Of a stretch of 64,000 nucleotides of DNA, positions 24,910 to 37,020 are shown piece after piece (position 1 is the stretch's first letter; each line of letters starts with the position of its first letter). This DNA comes from Phaseolus vulgaris (lineage: Eukaryota > Streptophyta > Magnoliopsida > Fabales > Fabaceae). Under the pieces are notes generated by a model. It did no database searches and was not told the origin of the DNA. It worked only from the letters and a program-made list of their open reading frames with translations. Location of the stretch: positions 34,116,823-34,180,822 of the forward strand of contig NC_023750.2 of the NCBI RefSeq assembly GCF_000499845.2, given 5' to 3'. A program made the translations under genes and the position numbers.

Positions 24910-25140
24910 CACTACAAAAAAATTAAATTTACCAATAGATTATTACCTATAGATCTAAATCTATAGGTAAATTTATCATTACTTACGGATATTACCCTCG
25001 AATCTAAATCTGAAGGTAAATTCAACATTACCTACAAAATATTATCCACAAATCTGAATTCGTAAGTAAATTCAGTTACTCACGGACACAAATTACTTAC
25101 ATCCACATTACCAATGAATTTTGTTTCATGGGTAATCCAT
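24910..25140. mobile_element. Left terminus of another CACTA element
   Basis: It begins CACTACAAAAAAATTAAATT at 24910, followed by repeated subterminal motifs of the type tacctatagatctaaat / atctataggtaa and attacttacggatatt. The same kind of motif (tacctacggat) occurs after the left end at 40473, so both belong to one broad family. The right terminus is not identified. Confidence 0.55.
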
Positions 25141-25829
25141 GACCTACGCATTTTGTTCCATGGATAATACTGATTTTTCTTATTTAAGACATCAGACGAT
25201 AATCTAATCATAACACTAGTATATGACCATTTAGTCTTAACATCACTAGATTCACAATCCAATAAACAATCTCTTTGTTTAGATGGTATGATTTAGAGTC
25301 AAATCTCACATAATTCATTAACATAAATTGGAATGTTTAGTTCAATGTGTCGATATGTGTAAGTAAACAAGAAGTAACCATAATATAACTATCTTGAAAT
25401 CTATAAGTGTTCAATGTTATCAACTTGGTAAAGCAACATCTAGGTGCCTAATGAACATGACTATACCTTACACATTGGGAAAACAAAATTAGTTGGAAAC
25501 TTGTTATGTATCTCTTGATCCAACTTCTTCCTTATGTGAGAAGGTATTATGGATATCTATTTGAAGTAATTTTTAATTGTGTACAATTACACCAAATTGT
25601 TTGTTGAGCTTTTTTTCCTTTGTCAATTTTTTCCTCTTAATATCATAAGCACTTCTATGTTGCTACCTTTGTCTTCCAGTCCCATTATTTCCATATGAAG
25701 GTATATCCACATCATTGTTTCTCCCAACATTCATCGCAAGTTCACACTTAGAATTAAGATTGAAATTTGTTGTTAATCCTATTTGTTGTGTAAATATGAT
25801 TTCTCATATTCCACAGAGTAATTTGTAAC
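25141..25829. other. Unrecognised, possibly transposon interior
   Basis: Likely the inside of the CACTA element that starts at 24910, but no protein can be read with confidence and no end is found. Confidence 0.3.
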
Positions 25830-26416
25830 CCTATTGGGATAAAAAAAAAGGTTTTCACTGTGGTACAAAGAAAGACTTGGTCTTGGATCACGGTAAAAGA
25901 AAAGCTGGCTACTTTCTCTCAGACTGGTGCTTGGAACCCCATTGTTGTATGAGGTATTTGAAAGATTGATTTGTTGTTCCTATCTAATGTTTATACCCAG
26001 GTTTGGAAGTTGTGGTTTGTTCTGTGCAGGTTTTCTTGGCATGGATGGATTGATGTGAGTGTCTTAGGTTGCGATTGGAAGTTGCTGGTGTTTTGTGTAG
26101 GATTTTCTGGTTATGCTCTCTTTTGCAGGTTCGATTGTTGTCTTTGGCATTGAGTTTGACGTAGTCAGAATGCTAGTAAAGATCTTCTTTAGCTGTTGGA
26201 TTTTATGCCTGTTTTAAGGGCGTGTTTCAACATAGGGTTGAGGGTTGGGGATCTCTGTATCTGATATTTTATACGTGTTTTTGGGTATTGTCATGTAAGG
26301 TCTGGTGGATACTTGCTGGTGCAAGAAAACTTGTTTTTGGTTTTTGTATAAGGGTTGGGGTACCCCTGAAGTACCTCATTTTATTTTATTTATTCTTTAC
26401 TGATAAAAAAAGAGAG
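25830..26416 (+). mobile_element. 3' end of a plant LINE (5'-truncated)
   Basis: The region is T/G-rich without introns and ends ttatttattctttactgata followed by a short A run, the style of plant L1 3' tails. The preceding text with repeated ggttttgt and gttggggtacccctgaag is typical LINE 3' untranslated sequence. No reverse transcriptase is present. The 5' boundary is a guess and target duplications were not established. Confidence 0.45.
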
Positions 26417-27246
26417 TAAAATATGAAAACATTATTTCAACGAAAATAACATTTCTTAAAATAAAATATTCTCCATTATCCAATGATATAATTATCCATG
26501 AAAAAATGCATTTCCATTCCAAATAGCAAAATTGTCTTTGTCTCAATAATGGTAATGGTCATAACATAAACATTCAAAAAGTTAAAATCCAAAAGGTTAA
26601 AATGTGTATATTATATCTACATAGTGTTCTCGAAAAGGAAAGCTCTTGCTATATTGAGAATATGATGGTGTTTTTTTATTCACTTGCTCCTTCTATTGGG
26701 TGATTTGATAAAGCAAGTTTAATGAAAAATTTAATGTTCAGAATTCTTATGAATATGCATTATAGCCACGTCTTCATAATAAAGTCTATTTGTTCTTCTG
26801 TTACAATTAGCATATCATAATTTTTAACGAATTGGACAACGAAATCATAACCATAAATTAGCTTTAACACAAAAGTCATGCTACACTTGAATCCAGGCAC
26901 ATAAAGAACTGTATTTATTTTAATTTCTCTCCACAAACCACTCTTCCTTCTCTCAAGTATTTGTATGTATGTATTGGTCATATAATGTCAAATTCCTACA
27001 TCAATAATTTATGACAAGTTTTTATTTTTATCTATCAATACCTTTCCTAGAAGTCCTTCAAAACTAAACAAATAATAAGATTCATAGAAAGGAAAATTCT
27101 AAACTTATTAAAACTGTATATTTAATAAGATAATATTTACTAATAAATATAATTTTGAGCACAATAGTAATATATCAATGTCTTGTCAGAAGTAATACTT
27201 TTGTCAACTAAAATAAAGGTTTGGCAACTAAAAGGAATCAGGTTTA
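26417..27246. other. AT-rich intergenic DNA, nothing recognised
   Basis: Only short ORFs without family resemblance. Confidence 0.5.
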
Positions 27247-27251
27247 CAATC

Positions 27252-27708
27252 TGTTCTCGAACTAGGTTGGGGACTGGGAGAACTATTGTCTTCAGATGTC
27301 ACTCGGTCGGTCGTATCTCACTTCCTCCTTCGGTTCTTCTCGCTGGATGACTCCTCAGGCGGGTGGGGTACCTGCAGATGGCACTCCAACGCTCAAGTTA
27401 GTGGGGTATCGTATTCGGCTGGTTAGAATACTGTAGATAATGACGTACCTTCTTTCTTGGAATGCGTGATATTTATATTACCTTGATGGGCCCTCGCTGT
27501 TGGGCCAGATTAGGGGGTTACTTAGCGATTAGGGTTGGATTAGGTCGTTTCCTAACCATAGGTTAACCTTTGTTAATTGGGTCAACCTTTGACTTGAGCA
27601 CTTTATGTCGGTCGGCCACGTGTGACACATGGTCGACCTCGTACCTTAAAGTATAGTCTTGACACATGGGTTGACCGGGTCACAAGACCGGTCGGTCATC
27701 CCGGTACA
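27252..27708 (-). mobile_element. Solo LTR, 457 bp, minus orientation
   Basis: On the minus strand it starts TGTACCGGGATGACC and ends GAACA. Both sides carry the same 5-bp duplication, caatc on the plus strand at 27247-27251 and 27709-27713. It is GC-richer than the flanks and has a TATA-like stretch (tatttatatta on plus, 27470-27480) placed for minus-strand transcription. No internal region or second LTR is adjacent. Its 5' bases resemble those of the solo LTR at 13851, so the two may be distantly related. Confidence 0.83.
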
Positions 27709-27713
27709 CAATC

Positions 27714-28283
27714 TTTAATATAATTGGAACAATTATCATCAACTTAAATTTTTTTATAATAAAATAAAATGAGACACTTGATGAGTATCCAACTTTTATA
27801 CAAAATCCTAAATCAAGTTTATAACACTCAACAAACTAGAGAAGTGAGAGAGAAATATAAGTTGAAATGCAAATATATACAAGAATAAATAATTTAAGAA
27901 TGATCATAAAATAATATAAGAAAAGTTTAACAAATTATATATAGAAAGAGAGAAAGGCCTGGTATGAACTCTTCAAAAATCAACCATATTATATTGCTAA
28001 TACCTGTATCTTAACAAAAGTAGGCAATAGTATGCCTTGAAATTCATTAAATGCTACATTCCAATGTCCAAAAACTAAGCCATAACCCATTTATTTATTC
28101 ACATTTGTAACTATTACCCCTTCATGAAAGTTTCCAATACCAACTTTTTGCACCTTATAAATATCTTGGTCCACATTTTTATTCTGAAATATAAAGTTTA
28201 CATTGAAAACTAATCTTTTTGAAGTGAAAAAGATATTTATAGGTTGCTTAAGGAAATATCATTGGGTTGAAGGAGAAACTATG
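27714..28283. other. Intergenic, downstream of the DUF4378 gene
   Basis: AT-rich; contains the 3' untranslated region of the minus-strand gene that ends at 28284. No other feature is seen. Confidence 0.5.
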
Positions 28284-31200
28284 TTAACCTTCTGAGTCAA
28301 GAAGGTCAGAAATCAAAGTATGAAATATAACTTTCTCAATTTCAAAAGCTAATTTCTCTTGCTCTTCCTTAAACCTACTCCAGTTATCTCTCCTTTCCAT
28401 GTCCTTGATATAAGCTTCTTTATTATCAAGCCCTGCATCAAAACAAAATGATCCATTTATCCAATCCTCAGCTATTCTCAATGTCTCCAACTCCTTTTCA
28501 TCCTTACACTGCTTTCTACTAACACTTACTTCTTCATTGAAAAAATCCAACAGAAGTGTATCCAAGTAGTCTTTATAACCATGTGCTGAACATCTTGCTT
28601 TCACACAATGCAGCAGTTCTTGTGCCTTTTCCTCACTCCAATCTTCTTCTACAATGTCATCATTATCCTCTTCACAATCATCTTCATACTCTTCATAGAC
28701 AGAGTTGTCATCCAATGAGAGACATTGATCTATGTTTGTAAGGTCAAATTTTGCAAGACTCTCCAATTTCTGAACTGTTTGTATGAACTTCTGCTTTCTC
28801 CCTGCTCAAAAGTAGAAAGTTATTAGCACGATTTTCTTAGGTAGAGAGAAAGCATGTAGACATGTGAGAAGTCCTTGGACTCCCTGGATCTTTTAACTTA
28901 ACTATATATATAATTATTTTTATTTAGAAATTTAAATATGCAGCTAATATTTATTTAGTTCTACAAAAATACTATGTTCTTTTAAAGTTTTACTATAAAA
29001 CAATTGTTCTTTTTTATCATTTCTAGACTAATTGAACAACCAAGATATTTTAATTTTTAATATTTTTAAAAAGTTATAAATAATTGTAATTTATAGTTTA
29101 TAATTTATAATAAAAAAATAAATAGATTTATTAATTTGTAAAAAACGATTTTATTAATATTTTAATATTAAATTGAGAAATAAATATTATTAGTTAACCT
29201 TGTTAAATATAAATGAAAATTTTAAATTTTTCTTAACAAATATTTTATTTTCCTATCATAGTCTGTTTTTGTTTTTCCTGTTTCGTATTTTTTTTTATCA
29301 TTGTAAAATTTCAGCATATTTTTAGTCTGAAGTGCAGAAGTGAAACTCTTTGTGTTATCTAAATATTAGAAAACCAACAAATTAGATATCAAATGCTTTT
29401 TCGTGGAACTCGATGTAAGAGTTAAAATCTTTCCGGATATATATTTCTCCTCTTATATTTTTCAATTTTTAAGACAAATTATTTTTAATGTTGTTGGTTA
29501 CTTCTTTCTTAAAACACAATTTAATAAATAATTAAATTTATTGTAATTTAGTTGATTTTTCGAGTATATTTAATAAGAATTTTAAAAAATATATGCGTAA
29601 CTGAAAAACTATTTTGTATAAATGATTCACGAATGATATGTAAACTTGAAATTAATATATTTTATAAAAACATATTTATTATATATTATTTAATTATTTT
29701 GAAAAACACAAATCTTTTTGTGTAAATTTTAATACTATGTTTATTGAATTTTGGCTCTACTTACTTAATCAGGACAACACAGCTATATGCAACTTTGGTT
29801 CAGTTTACTTGAAAGAAAAAACTCATTTTTTTTTCCAAGTATTTAAGAAAAAAAAATCTATTCTAAACGACTATTTATCTAAAAATATAATTATTCAAAC
29901 ACACAATTGGTCTTTAGAATGTGTTGGTTAATGATTTAGGACTTCAAAGAGAGAATTGAAGAAAAATAATAAGGAACTTACTTTGAATATTTGCAAGACT
30001 TTGATCAAAAGGTGAGAATTCTTCTTCTCCAACTTGAAGAACAGAAACTGGACTGCTTTGTTCTTCTTCACAAGTTAAAGCTTCCTATCAAGATTACATA
30101 TTTATATATATAATCAGTCAAAAAATATAATTCCAATAACCAATTTGTATCGAAATTAGCATTAAAGTAAACCCTTCTAAGCAACACTACAAAAAATTAG
30201 TTATTTTTTACTCAAATAGTTAACTTCATTCTATTTATAAATTTCTAGTGTTACTTACATATTTCTGCTTTAGGTAACAGTGAAAGAATATTATTACTAC
30301 ATATTTTCATGGTTTTCACATGTAGTAGAGTTTATAACACTCATCAACACGTTATTATGTATATATAACTAGCATATGAAAAGTAAAGAAAAAAAATACA
30401 TATTTATAAAAACCATATATGCGTATAACATTAAAAACACTATTAAAATATAAGAGAAATAAACAAAAGTGAAAAATATAAACTTAACCAGAAATTATAA
30501 AAAACCCCAGTCAAAAAGTGTTGAACAACTGTCCACCGACAGACAAAAATAAAATAAAATAAAATATTGTCGAGGAACAATGTTCTTCAACTTTATTTTC
30601 TACAAGCTTCATTTTTTTGTCCTTATTTGTAAAATTAAAAAGGGAAAGATCCAAAATGAAAAGTAACAAAAAAAATAAAATAAAACAAAAGACAACCATT
30701 GATGAACGAATATTTGTGACAGTAAATTGTTGCTCACCGTGGCTTTGGGGTCCTTGCCGACAACAAGGGGAGAAAACGAAAACCTTTTACTCGCTTCAAC
30801 GCTGTCGTTTTGTGGATCTTCCCACGAAGAGGTTAAAAAGTCACTCTCACTCCAACTAGAGCCACTGCTGATACTCCAAGTGGCGGTGGTGGTGGTGGTG
30901 ACAGTGGGGTCCACCATGAAATCCAAAGGTGGTGGGGGAGGTTCCACGATGTCCCTGAACGATTTCCACCGTATGATGTCCTTGATCTTCACCGTGGTGA
31001 TGCTGATATCGCTGCAACCTTGGCTTCTGGATCTTCTTGTTCTTGTTGTTCTTCTCCTTGATGATGAGAGTTTGCGAGAGAGGCTTCTGGGAAGGGAAAG
31101 TACGGAGGGTGATTTTCTGATTGAGGTGAAGAAAGAGATGCTTCTTATGGTGTTCATGAGTATTTGGAAGGGTGAGTTTGATGGTGGTGATGATGATTTG

Positions 31201-31364
31201 AGCTCCATTTCTATGAGGGTGTGCATGCTTGTTGGTTTTCTTGGAAATGATTTGAAACCGCTTGAGGAACAAGAGTTTAGGTTGTCGGTGAGGAAGTCCT
31301 TCAGCATTCTGGGCCTGCGTTCCATTGAGTTGAACCTTCTTAGTTGCTGCACCTGTGTGCTCAT
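28284..31364 (-). CDS. DUF4378 domain protein (TRM-like), three exons, 415 aa
   Basis: Exons on the minus strand: 30738-31364 (ATG to ACG|GTGAGC), 29982-30084 and 28284-28801 (to stop). The total is 1248 bp and the splice phases agree. The N-terminus has MLKDFLTDNLNSCSSSGFKS, a block shared by plant DUF4378/TRM-related proteins. A basic Ser/Arg-rich stretch follows (about residues 85-120), then a PPPPP run, an SPVSVLQ motif in exon 2 and an acidic region in exon 3. The last 90 residues (IAEDWINGSFCFD.. to IEKVIFHTLISDLLD) are the C-terminal DUF4378-like part. Longer TRM proteins work with TON1/TON2 on microtubule arrays; whether this short member does is unknown. Long ORFs on the opposite strand of exon 1 are shadows of its biased composition. 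Confidence 0.8.
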
Positions 31365-31483
31365 TTTGAAAAGTGAATGAATGCAATAATGTGTAGCAGT
31401 GATAATGAAACACTCAGAAACTGAGAAAGTGAGAAATGGAAATAATGGGGTTGTTGGAGAATTGAAGAGTGGAATAAGAATAG

Positions 31484-31497
31484 TATATATATATATA
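31484..31497 (-). promoter_or_regulatory. TATA box of the DUF4378 gene
   Basis: A run of alternating TA lies about 120 bp upstream of the ATG at 31364, and a (ga/ct)n tract (31501-31520) lies just upstream of it. TATA plus CT-rich tract is a common core promoter layout in plants. The TSS would be near 31450. Confidence 0.55.
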
Positions 31498-31524
31498 ACA
31501 GAGAGAGAGAGACTGAGAGAGGGT

Positions 31525-32665
31525 GAAGGAGAGAGGTAGGTTCTAGGTGGAGATCTCCATAATCATATCATATATATCTCATCCTTTTGTGATAATAATA
31601 TATAGTGAATTGAAGCAAGTGAATTCTGGAAGTGACTGTGAAGTAGCAGTGATCAGAAACTAACTATAGTGGTTGGTTGTTGTGTAATATTCAAATGAAA
31701 GCAGTTACATTTATGTCTATAGATTTTTGGTTCAATTACTCAATTATTGGTTCAAATTCATATAAATATTATTTTTTAAATTTGAAAACTATATGCATAA
31801 CATAAGCTAAGAACACAAAATGTAACTCTTCATTAAATAAGATAACTCATTATAAACATTATTATGATTATATAAGAATAAGGTATACTATTATTAATAT
31901 ATTATTTATTTTAATACAAAAAAAATTGCAAAATCATTTTCGATCAAATACTAAAGAATAATACGAAAGGAAAATATAAGAAGAATGACCGAGTAGAGTA
32001 ACGAGTAATAACATATTTTCGGTAATATTTAGACCTTATAGAAGTCCAGAAAATAAAAGGGTATTTTATGAATTAAGAATGTGTGGGTTGTGAAGGGGAA
32101 AGAGACAAAAGAAGTGTAGATGAGTGGTTGGTTCTGGGAAGAATTGGTGGATAGTATTTTATGTTAGGAGTGAGATAGTGACAGGGAGGATGAGGTTGGA
32201 AACATGTCTTTCAGTAATTTAGACAACTTTTATTTTTTAATCTTCCTTTTTTAGTATATTATAGGTAGGTTTGTGAATGGTCAGATTATGATGGATTACT
32301 TATAGTAAGATTTTGTATCCAATCAATTTTTTTCTATCTGTAAAATTCAACTTAAAGCTTCGTTGGTTTTCGACTGAGGGAAAAACCTACTTTTTCCACT
32401 TTATATTTACTTATTTATGAAAAAAAAAACTACAAGAAATAATGATGATAGAGTCTTTAAAAAAGCAAAAAATAATTACATGGAGCTAGTGCGGAATGTC
32501 TCCTAATAGAAATTGAAATTAATCTTTTGATGACTATGTATTAGAGACAGTCTCCAATGGAACACAAATTTACAAGGTAGTGTTGGTTAAGCCTACATAA
32601 AAAAGAAAATATTATTTAACTATAGTGTAAGTTTGGGAACACTAAAATGAATATAAAATTAAATA
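31525..32665. other. Promoter-distal and intergenic DNA, nothing recognised
   Basis: Upstream region of the DUF4378 gene, then AT-rich DNA. No ORFs or transposon ends are supported. Confidence 0.5.
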
Positions 32666-32670
32666 ATTAT

Positions 32671-32972
32671 TAAGAATTGATGTTAAGCCTAATTCAATCT
32701 CATAAACCCGGCTTATAAGGTGAGGTTTGCACTCACTTATATGTGTGAGACTATATATTATGGGTGGTCAGATAACCAACCGATAGTAGGTGGCCTGATA
32801 AACCCATCAAACAATGGTTAGGATCGATAGGCTTAAAATAACTCTGATACCATATTAAGAAATGGACTTTAAGTCTAATCCAACCTCATAAAATTAATTT
32901 ATAAGGTGAGGTTTGCACCCACTTATATACTATGAAATGTCCTAATCTCTAGTCGATATGGGATCTCTAACA
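32671..32972 (-). mobile_element. TRIM-like miniature LTR retrotransposon, 302 bp
   Basis: Two direct repeats (about 32671-32735 and 32854-32972) share ttataaggtgaggtttgcac and flanking text. Between them, on the minus strand, TGGTATCAGAGT (plus 32841-32852) is a primer binding site complementary to initiator tRNA-Met, placed directly after the right-hand repeat as a 5' LTR. The right end reads TGTTAGAG on the minus strand. A possible 5-bp duplication attat flanks the element (32666-32670, 32973-32977), weak because of AT-richness. The left repeat is missing part of its sequence. No coding capacity, as is normal for TRIMs. Confidence 0.75.
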
Positions 32973-33107
32973 ATTATTAAACTTAACGTCATGGTTGGGG
33001 ACACTACGTGAGAAAACAAATGTGAGTAAATTATCGTAATTGGGGACACTACTTGGGAAACAAATATTAGTGTCGCCTAGACCTATGTTGAATGTAATAA
33101 AATATTA

Positions 33108-33390
33108 ATTTGCATCCACTTTGTATCTCTATTCTGGACGCAATATCATTCTGCAACTTATTTTTTATTTCATCTATTTTGTGTCTTCATTCTAGACGCT
33201 AACTTATTATTATTATTTTAATAATTTTTAACTTGGATTCACTTTGTGTCTCCATTCTAGACTCAATTTTATTTTGTCACTTAATTTTTCATTGCATCTA
33301 TTTTGTGTCCCCATTCTAGATGTTAACTTATTATTATTATTTTAATAATTTTTAATGTGAGTTAAAGGTCTCCATTATAGATACAATATT
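33108..33390. repeat. Tandem repeat, period about 124 bp
   Basis: Two full units and the start of a third. Each contains atctattttgtgtc, ccattctagacgctaactta and ttattattattttaataatt, recurring at about 33170/33294, 33192/33316 and 33207/33331. Non-coding. Confidence 0.7.
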
Positions 33391-36329
33391 TTACATTTAT
33401 TTTTGTGTCCAACTTGAATAAACTTCACCCTTACTAATAATTTCTTTTTTGTAGCCCTCACTTTTTTTGGTAGCTAAAATAAATTCATGATAATATAAAG
33501 TGATGAAGAAATCTTACAACTAAACACGAAATAAAAAAAAAGTTGGTTATATAATGTATGATCAATTAAATGTTTACATACAACTGATTATGTTATAATA
33601 TAATTGATTATATGTATATTATAATATAATTGATTATATTAATATATAATCGATTATATATTACTGTATTATTTCGATTATTAATATAATAAAATAAAAT
33701 AAAAATAAGAATAAATAATATTAAAAATAAATTAAAATAATATTATTAAAATAAATTAAAATAATAATAAATATTAAATAAATGTATATAATAAACATAG
33801 ATAATAATATTACTAATAAAATAATAAATCATAATATTAATATAATTAATATTTAATTATTTATCTATACCTGTATATAAAGGGAATTCATCTCTTTAAC
33901 TGTTATTTTAATGTCCTTATATTGATATTTATTTTATTGTTTTATTTTGGGCGTCTTAATCATTTCATTATTTTTTAAGTATTTAATAAATAACTAATTA
34001 TTCTTATAGTTAATTGAAAATTGTTTTTCTTTTTTATTTTTAAAACTAACATTCTATCATTCTGTAGAAAACAGTTACCAATTTTAAATTTTGAATGTGG
34101 AGTAGTTTATCAAACGTTCAAATGTTTTGTACATGGAGCACTTTCTCTCCCATGTCTTCATCTCTCTTAAAAATCATAGTTATTATTCCTTCTTATCACT
34201 TGGTTTATTATTCTTTCTTTGCAAAAAAAATGAATGAATGGCAGCAGCAATTGACTTAATATGTGACTGCGACACCGTCAACAACATTTGGCAAACAACC
34301 ATCTTCGAATGTCTCGCGTGGGCGATCTGGATGGAGATGTGAACGAGGAGCAAAGCCACTTATTCTTCTTCACTCCAAATTCGCTAATAGAATTTTGAAT
34401 CTATGATTTCTGACAGAATCTTTCTCGCGTGAGGAAGGTAAGAGGTTCTCTGCATTATAGAACAATGACTATTAAAGAAAATTGGTCTTCGTAACTTAGA
34501 TTTGCAATGGCAACCTTCTTGTCACGCCTTTCACAACTAGACCTTTAAAATCATTGTTTGAGGACGGTACTCACACTCTTTTCTTGACATGTTCACTTTT
34601 TATTCTTCTTTTTATTTCATTCCATTAAATTGAAAATTATTAATAAATATAAAATATTGAATCGTTTTTTTCTCTATTGTTGTAGTCATATTATATTATG
34701 ACTTTGGAAATGTTAATGATAAAAATAAAAGATGTGGAGCACTTGTGTGTCCACTAGTAATAATAAAGAGAGTTTAATTATTTATAAATATATATTTTTT
34801 TAAATAATAGTAATAAATTTTTTAAAAGATAATAAAATCTTAAATAATAATTATAATAAATAAAATCTTAAAAATAATAAAGTAATAAATAATAGTAGTA
34901 ATGAAAATAATAATAACAAAATAAATTTACAAAATAATAATAATAATATAAAGAATAATTATTTTATTTTAAGAGGATTTATTATATATAAAAAAATTGA
35001 CCAATTACAATAAAAATAATTTGAAGATTCACAATATTTTTTCGAATAATATTTGTTCTCATATGATTCATCGTCATATGATTATTTTTTTTTCAAATTA
35101 TTTTAATTTCACTATTTTTTTATCATATTGTATTGTTTGCTTTGATGTTTAATATTAATTTGACGTTCAATTTTTATATCAATTTTGATTCATTTTATAA
35201 GATTTTACAAAATTTAAAATTTTGATTAAATTTTATAATTCATTCTTTTACAATCTTATTTAATTTTACCAAAATTAATTTTCAACAATCTTGCATGTAT
35301 TTATAATATAAAACAATTCGTATTTATTTTTTAATTGAGTGCAGTAGATGTAGCAATAAAAAATTTAATCTAAAGGGAGTTACAAGCATAAATAACTAAT
35401 AATATTTCATCTCAAATTAATTTTAACTAGAAAGAAAAATTTATAATCTTATAATTTTATCAATTAAAAAAATATCAATATACTCATCACATCATTTATT
35501 AACTTTTATAAATTTTCTTTTTTATTTTTTATTTTCTTTAACTTAATTTAAACGATCTCATTTTGCATTTTCTTCTCCTCAAATCCTACATTTTTCTATC
35601 TCTCAAATTCAAATAAAACCTTAAAGATACGAAGAGATAAGACGACGAAACTCACATAAAAAATATCTTTATTAGAACACAATTTATTTGAACAAACATA
35701 ATTATAGCATAATCGAATATATTATAATAATAATAATAATATTTTACATAATAAATAATAATAGTAGTAGTAATAATATAATAATGTAAATAAATGTATA
35801 TAGTAATAATGAATTAATAATAATAATAATAATGATATTCAAAATAAATTTAGAAAATCATAAATAGTAACAATAATAAAATCCTAAAAAATAATAATAA
35901 TATATAAAATAATCATAAATAATAATTATAATATTAAAATTAATAGGTTTAATTAAATTTTGTGTCCCTATTTTAAAGGCTATAACTTGTTTTCGTGTCT
36001 TGGTTTTTTGAAAGTTCAATATGATATGAGCATTATTTAAATGGTCCATTTTGTTATAAGTTGTCTTCAACAAAGTTAAGTGGACGATGACTTGGTACAC
36101 ATAATGACACATATACATGGACTATAAAGTGAGGTACACATGGACTGTATAATTTGATTTCGTTGGAGTTAGATTTGCCCTTTTATATATTTTGCCTAGG
36201 TCATCTTTCCTTCTGTTGTGATAGCATCCTCTTCTTCTAGCATTGTTTTGATTTGGATTTTTTATATGGAGTTGCGGAAGCTACTGGAAATAGATGAAGA
36301 ATTTGTGTTTGAAGTGGAAAAAATAGGTT
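33391..36329. other. Extremely AT-rich intergenic DNA
   Basis: Long runs of taa/ata simple sequence (for example 33600-33860, 34790-34970 and 35720-35960). A less AT-rich patch at 34220-34600 (with gcgtgggcgatctggatgga) has no readable product. No transposon ends were recognised. Confidence 0.5.
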
Positions 36330-37020
36330 TGGGAGAGTGAGAGGTGAGGTTAACTCACTAGGAAGGATTCTAGGGGAGACGACACAAGATACTACCTTAG
36401 AGAGCTCAAGAATAGGTGTTTATGACAAAATATGGGCAACATAACTCTTCACATTGAAGCTAAAATTTGTAAGAGATGTGTACTTCTATTTATAAGAGAC
36501 TTTGATGTCTAAGATTAAGAGTTTTAACCTAAAAATTGTCTCTTAGCAAGGTGACAAGTGGTGTCACATGTTCCATGCTCATGATCCTTTCAAATGAGAC
36601 AAGTGTTTTCCTCTCATTTGAGAGAATCCTCTTAAACGAGAGGTTGACAAATGTCACCTCTTAATTGGTGTAAATTCTCTCCATTGAGAAAGAGTCATGT
36701 GAACGTTCATATCACATCCATGCCAAGTGGTGAGTCACTCTTTTTTAACCTAGACGGTCTATTACTATATGCACCCACTATTCTATTAGCTCAAATACAA
36801 GACCCAAAATTAAACCAAGATCCAGTAGATGACCCAAATAAAATGTTCTAATATACTTTCTAAAACTTATTTAAACTAAGTCTAACCTAAAAATATGTTT
36901 GACTTTGTTTTAAATCCTAGTCTTTTTATAGAAATCTCACCAAGATTTTAGTATTATGTAGAAGTGTTTTCTAATATGTTACGTACATTTCTTCCTCCTA
37001 TAATTATCTTTTTATTGGAC
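36330..37020. repeat. Dispersed repeat RS2, copy 2
   Basis: Diverged counterpart of 10898-11660, in the same orientation: gagaaagagtcatgtgaacg, the phrase atccatgccaag, cctagacggtct and caaatacaagacccaaaatt line up in order. The similarity is interrupted by indels. Ends unclear. Confidence 0.45.

Noticed and set aside
30185..30360. CACTA-like start cactacaaaaaattag in intron 1 of the DUF4378 gene
   Set aside because: No matching right terminus, subterminal repeats or target duplication nearby.
30727..31413. Long ORFs (217 and 185 aa) overlapping exon 1 of the DUF4378 gene in other frames
   Set aside because: They are shadows of a Ser/Arg/Thr-rich exon; the minus-strand frame has consistent splice sites and family motifs.
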